Origin: Pagrus major
Lineage: Eukaryota; Chordata; Actinopteri; Spariformes; Sparidae
Direction of reading: 5' to 3'
DNA: 64,000 nucleotides
Assembly (NCBI RefSeq): GCF_040436345.1
Contig: NC_133237.1
Location: 22,635,749 to 22,699,748 of the forward strand
In this document: positions 13,501-24,993 of the stretch, in pieces
Position numbering within the stretch: position 1 is the first letter of the stretch
Layout: every line of letters begins with the position of its first letter
Program-made: the position numbers and the translations under genes
Notes under the pieces: model-generated
Told to the model about the DNA's origin: nothing
Databases searched by the model: none
Seen by the model: the letters and a program-made list of their open reading frames with translations, nothing else

Positions 13501-15204
13501 CACTTTCACTCCCCCAACCACAAGCAGTTAAAGCCCACAACTTCCCATTAACAGCACTGGTAATGTTTTCTTCTTCATTAGGTGTCACTGGATGGGAAGT
13601 ATTGTTTTTTTCTTTTCATACATGTACGAGAAAACAAAAGTTACTATAATACTATGTTTTTATAGTTGTGGTATGATTTCATGGTTATCATACTAATAGA
13701 CCGAGACCAAAGCAAACGTTGGATTCCCCTTGTCATTTACCGTATAATTCAATTATATCGCCTTTAGCCTCTTTGATAGTATTAGAATACAAAATCCAAC
13801 ATAACGCTCTCACCTGCTGTATTTTGGTGCAGAAATCACTTTCATAAACCATCCTCTTTTCTCATTTATTTTGTTCAGCCAAAGCTTGAACAGTGATGTT
13901 CACCTTACCAAACAATATTCACTGTCTATGCCAGTGGGCCACCCAGTGGAGATATACAGGGAGTGCATCCTCTCTCACAACCACTCAGCCCATCAATCCA
14001 GTAGGAAACGTCTCACAAAGGAAGCAGTTTCGAGCACAATGTATAAATTCAGAGTGACAGATATCACAATGAAACAAACTTGAGGCCAGTCTAGAAGGTG
14101 GGAGATGACATACTTACTTTTCTCGGCCATGTAACTGACAGAACAAGACATAACACAGAACAACCAGTCGCTGTAAATAATCCTGCTGCAACACATGTCA
14201 CAATATCTTCAAGTGGTTTATATTATACTTCCTCATCAGCCATTGTTTGAGCATGTCTGATCCTTTTTCTGGGAGCTGGTCTTGGAGGTACATTTTCCAG
14301 ATGAGCTCACTGTTTACTTAACCTTACGTTACCTTACCCAATCACTTCCATGGAAGTGCATTAAAGACGAGAAATGTCAAAAACGTCTCTTTTTAGTCTT
14401 GGCAGCCTGTAGGTAGGATTATGACATATGCACCAAGTCTGCTCTCAGCTGGGCTTCAAACAGTGCTGTCACATTTGGTTTATTCAACTGTAACATGTCT
14501 CGGATCTGTTTTCACCAAAGTGAGAACAAATATAATCAATTTTACCTTCTCTGCTTGAGTGCTGCATTTGAGTAATACTTCATTATCTTGCTCTCATTTT
14601 ACGTCATCACTATTCAGGAAATATTCACACTCTCCTCCCTTTCTTCCTCTCCTCCTCCCTCCTTTCTTTAACAGTCACCAGCACCTTTCCACTCCACCGA
14701 CCTCCACATCCCCACTTTCCCCTTATCTGTGTGAAGTCATGCGGACTGAATAACTGAGATTTCAGGTAGCTGAGAGAAATTCTCACAAATCTGTCTCGCT
14801 GTATGACCCCTCAGACTGTCTGTTCTCTCCTTTCTTCATCTAAGCTGCTGAGTCCACTTTCTACTACAACTAAAATCCTCTGCTTCAAACCCACAGAGGC
14901 TGTTCTTTGCTGTTCCCTCTCTTGTCCAAAACCCAAACGTGTCTGTGCCAGCAGGGCTTCCTGCTGCTGTTGACCCTGTTGTCTCCTTCAGACCATCACT
15001 GCTGCTCTGCTGTACCAATTCCTGACCATACCAAAATCAGTTTTTCAAGACATGACTCTGTGTGCCATCTGCACTAATATCAAGAGGAACATAACTTCTC
15101 CAAGATGGAACCAGTGCTTGACCCATCTGTCAGATGCTGCCCTCAGTTTTTCACACTTGAACAACTACTGAGTGCCCAACTATTCTGGTCTCCAGGCAGA
15201 GATC

Positions 15205-16090
15205 CTGAGAGCATTAATACCCCTTTTTGACCAAGGCAGTTCAGGTGCTGGTTCCGGGCCAGTGCCTAGTCTGGAACCAGTTCTTGTATACACCTTAGTC
15301 GGACTTGAACTAGCCTTGGCGTTCTGCCCATGCGCCACAATTGCCACGCCAGGCATTGAGTGGTGGAGTCAACATACTTCCATCAATAAATCAATTCTCC
15401 CCTGCTGCTTGTATACTGGGTCAATGGCAGAAGTCCAATTAAATGGCCTAATCAAGCTATGACTGTAGCTCGACTTAAGTGTCCATGGAAACGTACTGAG
15501 TGACTGACTGATGTGACTCTACGATGGCTCCCATGCCCCTGGAAAAGCAAACCGTTTCTTAAAAGGTTAACAGTGAGCAGTAAATCAGCCACAAACAGGA
15601 CTGGAAAGAGTACAATCGTCATGTCATGATATGCTGGTTAGCAAAAGCATTGAATATGCTACTTAGCATGTTGAAGCAAACCACTGACACCTGGCTTCTC
15701 GGTAGCAAACCCTTTGGGAGGAGATTGCCTGGTCCCAGTTTGTCTACTGGGGGAAAGGAGACAGGATTTTTCTTCAATGAAAACATCTCAAAGTTTGGTT
15801 ATAATCCAAAGTCACTTGGTCACCCCCACCCCACTGAACATGCTAACTAAAGTCATTTCCGTAATATTGGGAAATTTATATAATCGGCCATATAGTGTAT
15901 TGGTGAAATTACAGTATAGCCGATAAATGGAGCCAACACTATGAAGTCAGATTACTTTCATTGACTTGAGAAGCACAGCATTTACACACACTGACACAGT
16001 AGGTGGGGGCATGCTCCTCTAAAGTTGGTTAGCAGTCCGTCAATGAACAAAAAAAAGAAGAAGAGCAGCCAGCTTGCTGTTGTCTTGTCT
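15205..16090. repeat. probable degenerate DNA-transposon-type repeat
   Basis: The left part (about 15215-15330, around GGTGCTGGTTCCGGGCCAGT) and the right part (about 15990-16090, with GGTGGGGGCATGCTCCTCT and an AAGAAGAAG run) both resemble ends of a non-autonomous repeat common in fish. The middle has diverged. Boundaries and class are not proven. Confidence 0.35.
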
Positions 16091-18653
16091 GTGTTCTTAC
16101 CCTCATGTGTGCATGAAGTACAGGTTAGAAACTATTTTAGAAATACAAAAATGTGAAATATTGGTTATCTTATCGGTATGTGCGTAGCAGTGCATTGGGG
16201 TTGTCTGCCCCAACTAGCCAGCAGGCATCATTCCTGTTGCTGTTTGTATCACATTCAAAGCCCTGGAGCTGCTGCAAGGCGCTGCCAAAGGAGCTGCAAC
16301 CCCAAACCTCCAGGCAATGATCCGGCCTTGGCCTTGACTTCTCTCTCCCCTCTGACTGTCTATGGATGAAGTGACCTTCCCATGTTATTAAGATCTCAGA
16401 GTCACATTCTGTCTTTTAAGGCAAAGTGGAAATTCTTCTTGTCATGGAACACGGACCCTTTCCCCCTCTAATCCTTTTAGTTATCAGATGTGATTCCTAC
16501 CCACTGCTGTTTTTACAACTGCATGCTGATCATTTGGGAATAAACCCACTTGACTTTAATCATAGTAAGCCCATATGATATCAATACATTAGATCAATAG
16601 TGTTTTCTAAGATGATTTAGTTTTACAACTATGCTTTAATATCAAGAAGTCTGCTCAGTATCAATACGTATAGCTCTGTGGTAGCAGATGGTTATTGTAT
16701 GTCTGCAATTATCTCAGGCATCTGCAGTTAATGCATCCCAGCAGACGCGACACTAGCCAACACCACATCAAATAGGTCTCCGTAGTCACAGCTTGGACAC
16801 ATAGATTATTTCAAATGACATTATTGTTACTCCTTGCCCAGGAGCGAAGAGTCTGTTCTTTTTCCCCCTTACTGAGAGCGAAGGCTCACAGTTTTTTCAG
16901 ACTTATCAGAATGTAATTGTAGTATTGAGAATGAACATAACATTGAACAGAGAATGAACATTAAACAGGCAAAGGTCAATGTTTTTTGTTGTGCGGGAGA
17001 ATCAATAATCGATCCAGATCAGTAGGAGAAATATTTTACAACCATATTGATGGAAAAACTGAGAAAGGTCATGTGCAGTTTGTTGACACGACCCTTAAGA
17101 CTAAGAGCTCGATAACCCAGGTGAACAAATACTGCAGAAAATATAAGTGGTTTCCATAACAACACAAGCTGGTTGAAGCAAACACTGTCCAAACTTTCCT
17201 TTGTGTTAAAATCAGCTCCCAGCCAGTTCAGTTGCTGGATCTTTGTAGATGCTCAGCAGACACCTGGAATCACAAACTGGGCAAGAAAGAAAAGGGAATC
17301 TGATGAAGCATAGTGACAAACCATGGGTGACAGATCATCTCTTGCCTGTCTCTCCCGCCCTCCTCTCTTCTCCAGACAGGGTTGGGCCAAACAGCAGGTG
17401 GTGCAGAAGAGAAGCCCGGACATGGGATTTACAAATCTCTGTCTCTCTGACTTCTGCACCGGACAAGCATGGAGGAACATCAAATCCTAAATTTAAAAAA
17501 GTAAGTGCCGCTTCTGATTCCCACATCTTTGCATTTAAAAATGGTGTCTGTAAAATTTCACTTCAAGTGATACTTCATGTGTTGTGAATGCAGCTGCGTA
17601 ATGAATCGTATAATATGCCATCAACCAGCTCTTTATTTTGCTCCCTACACGTCTGGAGTTGCTTATTGCAATTTCTGAAAGAGCACTTTCCCATAATATC
17701 AGGTGTTACTGATTTTGGCAGAAGATTATCAAATCAAAACATTCTCAGAACAGAAGAACTGTTTCCTGTTACTGTATTACAAATGGATAACTCGGGAGTC
17801 AGACATGGAAACAAGTGTTTGGGTTGCAATTTGATTTTTCAAATATTTTTTTTTCAGTTACTGGAATATTTGACTATAAATAAGATGATACTTTATAACT
17901 ATGGAAGCTTATAAATACAAATACAAATGTCTTGTACTTTTGTGGGATTTTGTATATTTTTTACTAGAGAGTTTGCTTTCAAAACTACAGCTAAAAAATT
18001 GCAATGTTATGTTATATTTCTCGTCTGTATGCATGCTGAATTATTGCTGCCCAGACTACTGTCAATAAGAATGCATTAATATTGAAGAAGGTCCGTGAAT
18101 TCTTGCTAAAGGTCATGTTTGAGAACAGAATAGTCTTTCCATCACTGGGGAAAGTCTGAGATTCTGGGCCTAAAATCGTCAACTAAGGAAGAGGATTGTT
18201 AGTAACAGAAATCTTGCAGTAAAGATAGAACCTAGATTTTGTTTTTATATACACTCATAACTGAGTGTGGCGTTTGTCAAAATGAAGAGGTTTGCTAAAT
18301 GTTTATGACAAATATGTTTTCATCTTGGCAATCAATAGTCATCAAGTCTGGGCAAGTGAGTGAGCTCAGAATGGCTGAGGAAGATTTCAATGCATCTGCT
18401 TAAGTCTGAAGCTTGAATGTTAATGTGTTTACGTAGTTGTCTGCCATCCATTTTAGGCCTCATCCACGTTCTATCACCAAAGTTCACTTGATTTTCATAC
18501 TGGATGATTTTTTGTTTTTTTGTCATTAATGATACAAGGGCCATAAATCTACGTTATTCTAATTTAACTGCACACTGGATTGCTTCTTTTTCAAGTCTGC
18601 ATACCTAATTCTCTTTTGTGTTCTGATTTTTTTTTCTTGTCTCCTCTCCACAG

Positions 18654-19089
18654 CTCAGGTGTCACAGCAATAGCGTCTCTGGCCGAGGCTTGCTGAATAA
18701 AGATGCATGTGGACTTGGAGGGACAGAGCAGCACTCAAATCAGATGACTCAAAAAAGAAATCCTCCCCCTAATCTCAGGACCGTCGTTTGGACAGTCTGG
18801 ATGAAGTGAATCATCAGGTTATAAAAGGCCAAGGACGGTTTTCAGACATGGAGGTTTTTCTTTTTTGTATCTGGAATGTATTGTCAGCTGAACCTTGATG
18901 CCAACATGGGGTCAAATAAACCATAACCGTTGTGTTCAAACACACCTGACTTCTGTCAGCATGTCAACACAGCATAGATGATTCACCCTTTAAAGAGACA
19001 TAACTGGGAACTAACAGACTCTAATGATGTAGCAGCTACAGGTGATTTACATGTGGCCTATGATTCAAGACAGTCCAACCACAGTCAGT
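18654..19089 (+). other. gper1: gper1 5' untranslated part of the coding exon, with upstream ORFs
   Basis: A strong polypyrimidine tract and AG at 18652-18653 mark the acceptor, so at least one untranslated exon must lie upstream. The 436-base leader contains several upstream ATGs. Two open short ORFs that end before the main start: 18703 (14 codons) and 18848 (16 codons). An in-frame ATG at 19051 has T at -3, a poor context, whereas the ATG at 19090 has A at -3 and G at +4. Confidence 0.6.
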
Positions 19090-20154
19090 ATGGAAGTGCA
19101 GACAACATCTCTGGTCTGGATATATGTTAACAGTACAGAACAACTGAACACTTCATATGAGTACAACACCACGTATTTGACTGAAGACTCAGACAAATAC
19201 CAGTCATACATTATTGGTCTCTTCCTGTCCTGCCTGTACACCATCCTCCTCTTTCCTATTGGATTTATTGGCAACATCTTAATCCTGGTGGTGAACCTGA
19301 ACCACAGAGAGAAGATGACCATCCCTGACCTTTACTTTGTTAACCTGGCTGTAGCTGACCTCATCCTGGTGGCAGATTCCCTCATTGAGGTCTTCAATCT
19401 GAATGAGAAGTATTATGACTACGCTGTCCTCTGCACCTTCATGTCCCTTTTCCTGCAGGTCAACATGTACAGCAGCATCTTCTTCCTCACATGGATGAGC
19501 TTTGACCGTTACATTGCCTTGGCTAACTCGATGAGCAGCAGCCCTCTGAGGACTATGCAACACGCCAAGCTCAGCTGCGGCCTCATCTGGATGGCCTCCA
19601 TCCTGGCCACCCTTCTCCCCTTCACCATTGTGCAGACACAGCACAGGGGTGAGCTGCACTTCTGCTTTGCCAATGTCTTTGAGATTCAGTGGCTGGAGGT
19701 AACCATTGGCTTTTTGGTGCCCTTCTCCATCATTGGTCTATGCTACTCTTTGATTGGGCGTATCCTCATGAGAGCTCAGAAACACCGTGGATTGTGGCCA
19801 CGGCGGCAGAAGGCCCTGCGCATGATCGTGGTGGTGGTTCTGGTGTTCTTCATCTGCTGGCTGCCAGAGAATGTCTTCATCAGCATCCAGCTGCTGCAGG
19901 GCACAGCTGACCCATCGCGGAGGACTGCTACCACCCTGTGGCATGACTACCCACTCACAGGCCACATTGTTAACCTGGCAGCTTTCTCCAACAGCTGCCT
20001 CAACCCCATTATCTACAGCTTTCTAGGAGAAACCTTCAGGGACAAGCTGCGTCTCTTCATTAAGCAGAAGGCCAGCTGGTCAGTAGTGAACCGCTTCTGC
20101 CACCACGGCCTCAATTTACGCCTCCCTGTCAGGAGCGAGGTGTCAGAGGTGTGA
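19090..20154 (+). CDS. gper1: G-protein-coupled estrogen receptor 1
   Basis: Class A GPCR of 354 residues in a single exon, near-identical in its transmembrane core to vertebrate GPER1. The N-terminus has several N-x-S/T sequons. Seven transmembrane segments are visible. D139-R-Y ends TM3, CWLP (256-259) is in TM6 and NPIIY (305-309) is in TM7. Diagnostic family strings include [19 protein letters not shown] and [20 protein letters not shown]1 is the membrane receptor for rapid, non-genomic estrogen signalling through Gs/cAMP and EGFR transactivation. In fish it mediates estrogen maintenance of oocyte meiotic arrest. I chose 19090 over the in-frame ATG at 19051 because the following residues match fish orthologues as I recall them and the Kozak context is better. 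The choice adds or removes 13 residues only. Confidence 0.97.
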   Translation: MEVQTTSLVWIYVNSTEQLNTSYEYNTTYLTEDSDKYQSYIIGLFLSCLYTILLFPIGFIGNILILVVNLNHREKMTIPDLYFVNLAVADLILVADSLIEVFNLNEKYYDYAVLCTFMSLFLQVNMYSSIFFLTWMSFDRYIALANSMSSSPLRTMQHAKLSCGLIWMASILATLLPFTIVQTQHRGELHFCFANVFEIQWLEVTIGFLVPFSIIGLCYSLIGRILMRAQKHRGLWPRRQKALRMIVVVVLVFFICWLPENVFISIQLLQGTADPSRRTATTLWHDYPLTGHIVNLAAFSNSCLNPIIYSFLGETFRDKLRLFIKQKASWSVVNRFCHHGLNLRLPVRSEVSEV

Positions 20155-21111
20155 CTGTTAAGAAGAGGGACAAGTGTTATGAAACTGTGTGCACAAAACA
20201 TGCTAAAAGTTCTTCATATCAAAGTGATATATCACCCTGTGTGAAATATTACCTCAGCTTTCTATCTGTTATTTAGCTTTGTCTCATAGTTGTATCAGTG
20301 TCTCAGTTAACCTGCTCACTTTCTGAACAAAAACACAAAAACACCAAGAATGTGCACTCAAAGACAGATGAAAATTACTCAATGTGTGCATCTTTGTATG
20401 TAGATAACAAAGCACGTACAGTACTTAAAGCTATTTTCATGTTTATCTGCACGTTGGATTGATTTCTTTAAGTGTATTTGGTGTGTTATTTCTTCAAAAA
20501 GTTAGCTGGATGGCAAGGCAGGCAAATGAAATGCTAGTGAGGAGCAAAATGTCAGCATCTACCTTTCAAGTACAGCCAGTGGGCATTGATAACTAATGGA
20601 TAGATGTCAGAAGCTTTTGTGTAAGAGGGGCAATGAAGCTTTTACATTGTGTGATCTATAATACAAATCTTCCAGAGCACTTTCTGTGTATGTGGTATAA
20701 CCTGTTAAAATACCAAAGGCTGTGTCACAGCTCAAGCAGGATGTGTAGAGGAAATACACAACAGATCACAACAGATCTAATCAGGCTTGTTTCAGCTGCA
20801 AAGATTGGTCATTTCAGTTAAAACCCACACAAACCTTCACCTGTTTAACATAAAAAGGTAAACATGCATGTATCAAGAAACTCCCACATAAGCACCATTC
20901 ACATCAACACCATCATGACAAAATGACTTTAAAACATAAAACAATGTATGGCGCGACATGAAGTAGTGACTTGCTTTTCACGGTCTCTTTGCTACATGCA
21001 TCTCAGCTAACGTTCTTCCGTTGTTGAAAGAAAATGCCCTTTTTGTGTTGCTAAACATTTATTGGACAATGCAGACGAATGTTCACAAAATGTGTTAAAA
21101 GATTTTTTAGA

Positions 21112-21117
21112 AATAAA
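21112..21117 (+). terminator. gper1: candidate gper1 polyadenylation signal
   Basis: AATAAA in a TAGAAATAAAG context about 960 bases after the gper1 stop codon; the first hexamer in this strand after the stop that I noted. Confidence 0.4.
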
Positions 21118-23066
21118 GAAAATCCAGGAATACAACATGGAAGTTGTTGGTTAAACTTATGACAAGAAATTTGTTTCAATTGTCAAAATGTCTTCAAGTA
21201 TGATAAAAGGAATAATTACAGGGTAGCTACACTCTTTATGTTTTGACCACAATCAAACTAACAGGTGATATTAGAAACATTTTTGGGGGGGAGCAGGAAA
21301 CAGTGAGTGCTCATTTCAAAGATGACTGAGTAATTGTGCCACTTGTCAGTTCCTGTGAGCATGATGCCAGGGAGGAGGTGCTGTTTGCCAGCAGGGGTTG
21401 AGGCTGGGTAAACACATCACTTAATGTTGTCAACATGAAGCTGCTTCAATCTTCTGTTCTTACCCATATTTAGCATACATTACTCTGATAAACAGCAGTG
21501 GCCAGCCGTGGACATAACTTATGGGCCTGTGACAAACAATTTTCCATAACACATACTTCATCCGCACGTTTGTGGTTTGTTTGTTTTTTGTCTGTGAACA
21601 GATTCAACTCATTTGTTTTATTCAGTTAATACAACTGTTAAAACCAAGCCTGACATCACACAAGGTCATCACTGGATATGTGGATATCAGCACTTACAAT
21701 TACTTACAAAATGCTTTTAAACAAAGATGCTCATTAACACATTATTTCAGATTGATGAGATGCAGATTACCAGGATACACATGTACAGTTCAGAGATTTC
21801 AGAGGCTCAATAACAGAGGGTTTAATGAAACCTGCCATAAAGTTTTATGGCACCTATATGTTTGTTGATCTGTGAGGGCAAACATTATAAATTCCTTCCC
21901 TGTACTGTAATATCTTAAATTCAATAGTTCTTACAGTCATCTGCATTATATGAAATATGATAGGATTTACAGAATATTTAAGGAGACAAAAACAAACACT
22001 GCATTTAAACAGTTGGTTCTGTGCAGTAGGAATAAAGAGGTGGATGTATTTTACGTCGATTCTTAAAATCTATGTATTGCCAGTCTGCGGTGGGCCTGAG
22101 CTGTGTTTCTGCATGAGGCAGGCAGAGATAATGGCGTGACTGGGAAAAACAGGAGTCCAAACCACAAACTGTTATTCCAGCTGTAACAGTCCCAGCAGCC
22201 TGGGAAAGCAGCGCTGAGGATTGTTTAAGTGATTGTTTATTAGAGGTCTGCTGCAAAAATGCAAAACTTGTTGTGGTACATGGTACTAAAGATGTTTTTG
22301 CATGTTGTTTCCAATACAACACTTTATGTCCCATATCCTCATTATGTAAGAAAGCATTCAGATTTCAGCTGTGGTTAGCTTTTAGCCGTGACAAAGACAT
22401 GTTTAAGTATAGCTTTTTTGTATTTCCTTATGTGGATTTAGACATGTGTGAAGGCTAGAATAAACAGCACAGAGGATTCAAAGGCAGGAAGACAGGAAAG
22501 TAATAATGCAATGAGAGCTGTCAAGTGCATTGATATAAACAAGTAACACCTAGACACCAGAGCCAGTACCCTCCAAGTTCAACACTGTGTGAGAGGCAAA
22601 GGATCATGCTGTTTACATCACACATACACACGCATACAAACACACACATTGGAGATGCTGTGAGAAGAGGTTGACAGTGGACTGTGTGTACAGCTGAGAC
22701 TACCAAGTAAGGTTAAAGGTTTGTGGTGACTGACGTCACAGAGGAAAAAGGGTGTGACTTTTCCCCTTGCTTACATTCAATGCTTCCTCTGGATGATGCT
22801 GGATCAAACAATGAGTTTGTGAGGGAAAATTAATTTGGTAAAAAAAACAGTATAATATCTTTAGCTTTTTCATGTGTAACATTGGGCAGGTAAACATCTT
22901 TACGCAGCCAAATGATGATGATAATGTAATGTAGAGACAAATTCTGCAACTTTTTATCGACTAAATGGGACTAGTTGTTGCAAAAGCATCACAGTTGTTT
23001 TGCTTCACTGGAGCCCCCACCCCTGCTGCTGTTGCTCAAAGACATCAGAGTGGCCAATACACACAG

Positions 23067-23300
23067 AGTGACCACTTTATTAGGTGCCAAACAAAGTAAC
23101 ATTGCACAAAAGTGCAATAAAATATGTATTAATATTCAGTTTCAGGCTGTACAGTTGGTGTTGTATTGGACTGAATCATGTTGAAAGATGTTTCTAGGAT
23201 GTTACCCCTTCATGCATATTAATCAGGATAGACAAAACATTAGAAACATCTTTCAGTATACCACAGTCAAGTTCAAGTTGAATTAACACCTGTCTGACAC
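23067..23300. repeat. MITE-like element with internal 14-bp inverted repeat
   Basis: GAAAGATGTTTCTA at 23183-23196 is perfectly complementary to TAGAAACATCTTTC at 23241-23254, separated by 44 bases. The left flank has GACCACTTTATTAGGTG, a phrase typical of a short repeat dispersed in fish genomes. Outer boundaries are approximate and no duplication was found. Confidence 0.5.
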
Positions 23301-24879
23301 CACAAGAATCATCACAAAACTACAAGTCATCACTCAGAGCTGTTTTATTGGATTATATTATATTGTACAGATGAACTCGTACCTAAATGTACATTCCTTA
23401 AACTCAGCTTCCAATTCTTTATCGATTGACTTCACTTTGGGCAAAATATCTGAGTCCCCTTCTAATGTTTCTTATGTAAGAAAGGCACAAGACCTTTTTC
23501 CAGCAAGTTAAGTGGGGGTGGGGCATATCAAAGTAATTACAACTGGATAGTCCAGGGTTTATGCATAATTACAAGGCAGTGCACTCGGTGGACCTCAGCA
23601 GCTGAATAATGGATTAGAGGTATAATTGCATTTGTAAATTAAAATCCCTTAAAGGAAAAAGGAGCTGAATAGAACAGATCAGCTTCCCGGGAAACAGAGG
23701 GTAAGAAAAAGGGTTGGAGTTTGACATGCTGCAGTAATTATAAGGCAGAACCCATCAAACTGGTTATTGCCAGTGTAATGTCTTTTTAGGGAATCAAGAA
23801 CAAAAACTTGTGTTCACAGATCATTCAATTTTTAATTGATATTAATATTCAACTGGTGTAAAATCAGTCACATTTTTTAAAACTGTGTGCTAAATGCAGC
23901 ATCACAAAGATAAAAGGAAGAGGAGCAGCTTATATCGCAGTATTTTGAGCAACAAGTGTGACTGAAAACAACGTGAGAGCAAAGCATGTGAGGCTTTTCA
24001 CATCTCCTCCACCACACACAGCTTCACTCTCATCAGAGCTGTGATTTTCACAAGTGAGGTGTGATGATTTTGTATATAAATTATAATGCAATATCTGAAA
24101 GCTGTAAAAAAAAAAAAAACAACTTTTGAGGAAATCTTAATTGGATACTTGAACTGTTCATTTAGTATTCATAACTTTGTTGTTGTTCACTTGTGTATTG
24201 AGAACATTCAATTCTAATTTAATTTTTCGAATGCAGGTGGTAATTTGGATCATAATTGCAAGCATTTTGCTGAAAAGGATGACTAAAAACTTGTTTACAG
24301 CCACCGCTTATCTGGGGCAAGGTCATTTATTCATTAAAAGTTATATTTTCATTGGTGCCCTGTCCGCTAGCTTCAAGAGCAAAATTATTAACCTTAATCA
24401 TGAAATATACACTACTCAAAATTAGTTTGGGATATGGGTTCATACATGCGTGTGCATGGATATGCAATAAAAGTCAAAAGAAACGTGTTTACAAAACACA
24501 AAATAAAAATGCAGATATGTCACAGAATAAAAAATCAAGTGATATTCCAATAGTGTATATACATTATATTTAATAAAATGAAGGGGTTTTTGTATTTTTT
24601 GTAGGATAATTATAGAGTAGACAATAGACAATAGTTAAAGGAAGATGAATTTTGAAATAGGCTACTTTTTGGTGGATAATTGAATAGGTTTTTTTTTAAA
24701 TGAAGGGTGCAATTTCTTGGGGAAAATAATCCTTAATTTTAATTCAAATGTTTATTTAATAACAATTAAAAAAAACATTCCTTTGAAGCATAAGGTGTAA
24801 AAAAAAATAAAGATAAGGGACTGTATGAGCAGATATAACACACCAAAGCACATTAACATTCAGAAGTATGTCGCTGTCT

Positions 24880-24993
24880 CCTCTGCACAGCGCCCCCCCC
24901 CCCACCCAGTGTTTTCAGTGAGCGTGCAGGCGGACGTGCATGCACGCGAGCAACAGATCCGAGCGCATGCGCAGTTCATTGTTTTGACTGAAA
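24880..24993 (+). promoter_or_regulatory. unkl: unkl core promoter with NRF1-type palindrome
   Basis: GC- and CpG-rich sequence immediately upstream of the unkl ATG, unlike the AT-rich DNA to the left. GCGCATGCGC at 24963-24972 is the palindromic NRF1 consensus, about 21 bases before the start codon. No TATA box is seen. The CpG enrichment continues into intron 1 (to about 25600), as in a CpG-island promoter of a broadly expressed gene. Confidence 0.5.

Larger units (their letters stand above)
7104..18653. other. gpr146 3' UTR and gpr146-gper1 intergenic region
   Basis: The first part is presumably the gpr146 3' UTR; AATAAA hexamers lie at 7586-7591 and 8586-8591. The rest is AT-rich DNA without a gene I can identify. 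Short frames at 10586-10909, 13343-13531 and 17249-17587 were examined and have no recognisable domain. The last two run into donor-like GTAAGT sequences and could be untranslated gper1 exons, which I cannot establish. A degenerate transposon-like repeat lies at about 15205-16090. Confidence 0.5.
20155..24880. other. gper1 3' UTR and gper1-unkl intergenic region
   Basis: The gper1 3' UTR probably ends near 21135 (AATAAA at 21112-21117). Beyond it I see no gene. Frames up to 116 codons have no recognisable domain. A hairpin-bearing MITE-like repeat lies at about 23067-23300. A C-run at 24893-24902 precedes the unkl promoter. Confidence 0.5.

Noticed and set aside
13343-13531. Frame with a Gly/Cys repeat (RGCGCGCGRC) ending near a GTAAGT.
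   Set aside because: The repeat comes from a simple (TGTGG)n-like sequence; no other exon connects to it.
17249-17587. 112-codon frame running through a GTAAGT donor upstream of gper1.
   Set aside because: No homology. It might be an untranslated gper1 exon, but nothing shows this.
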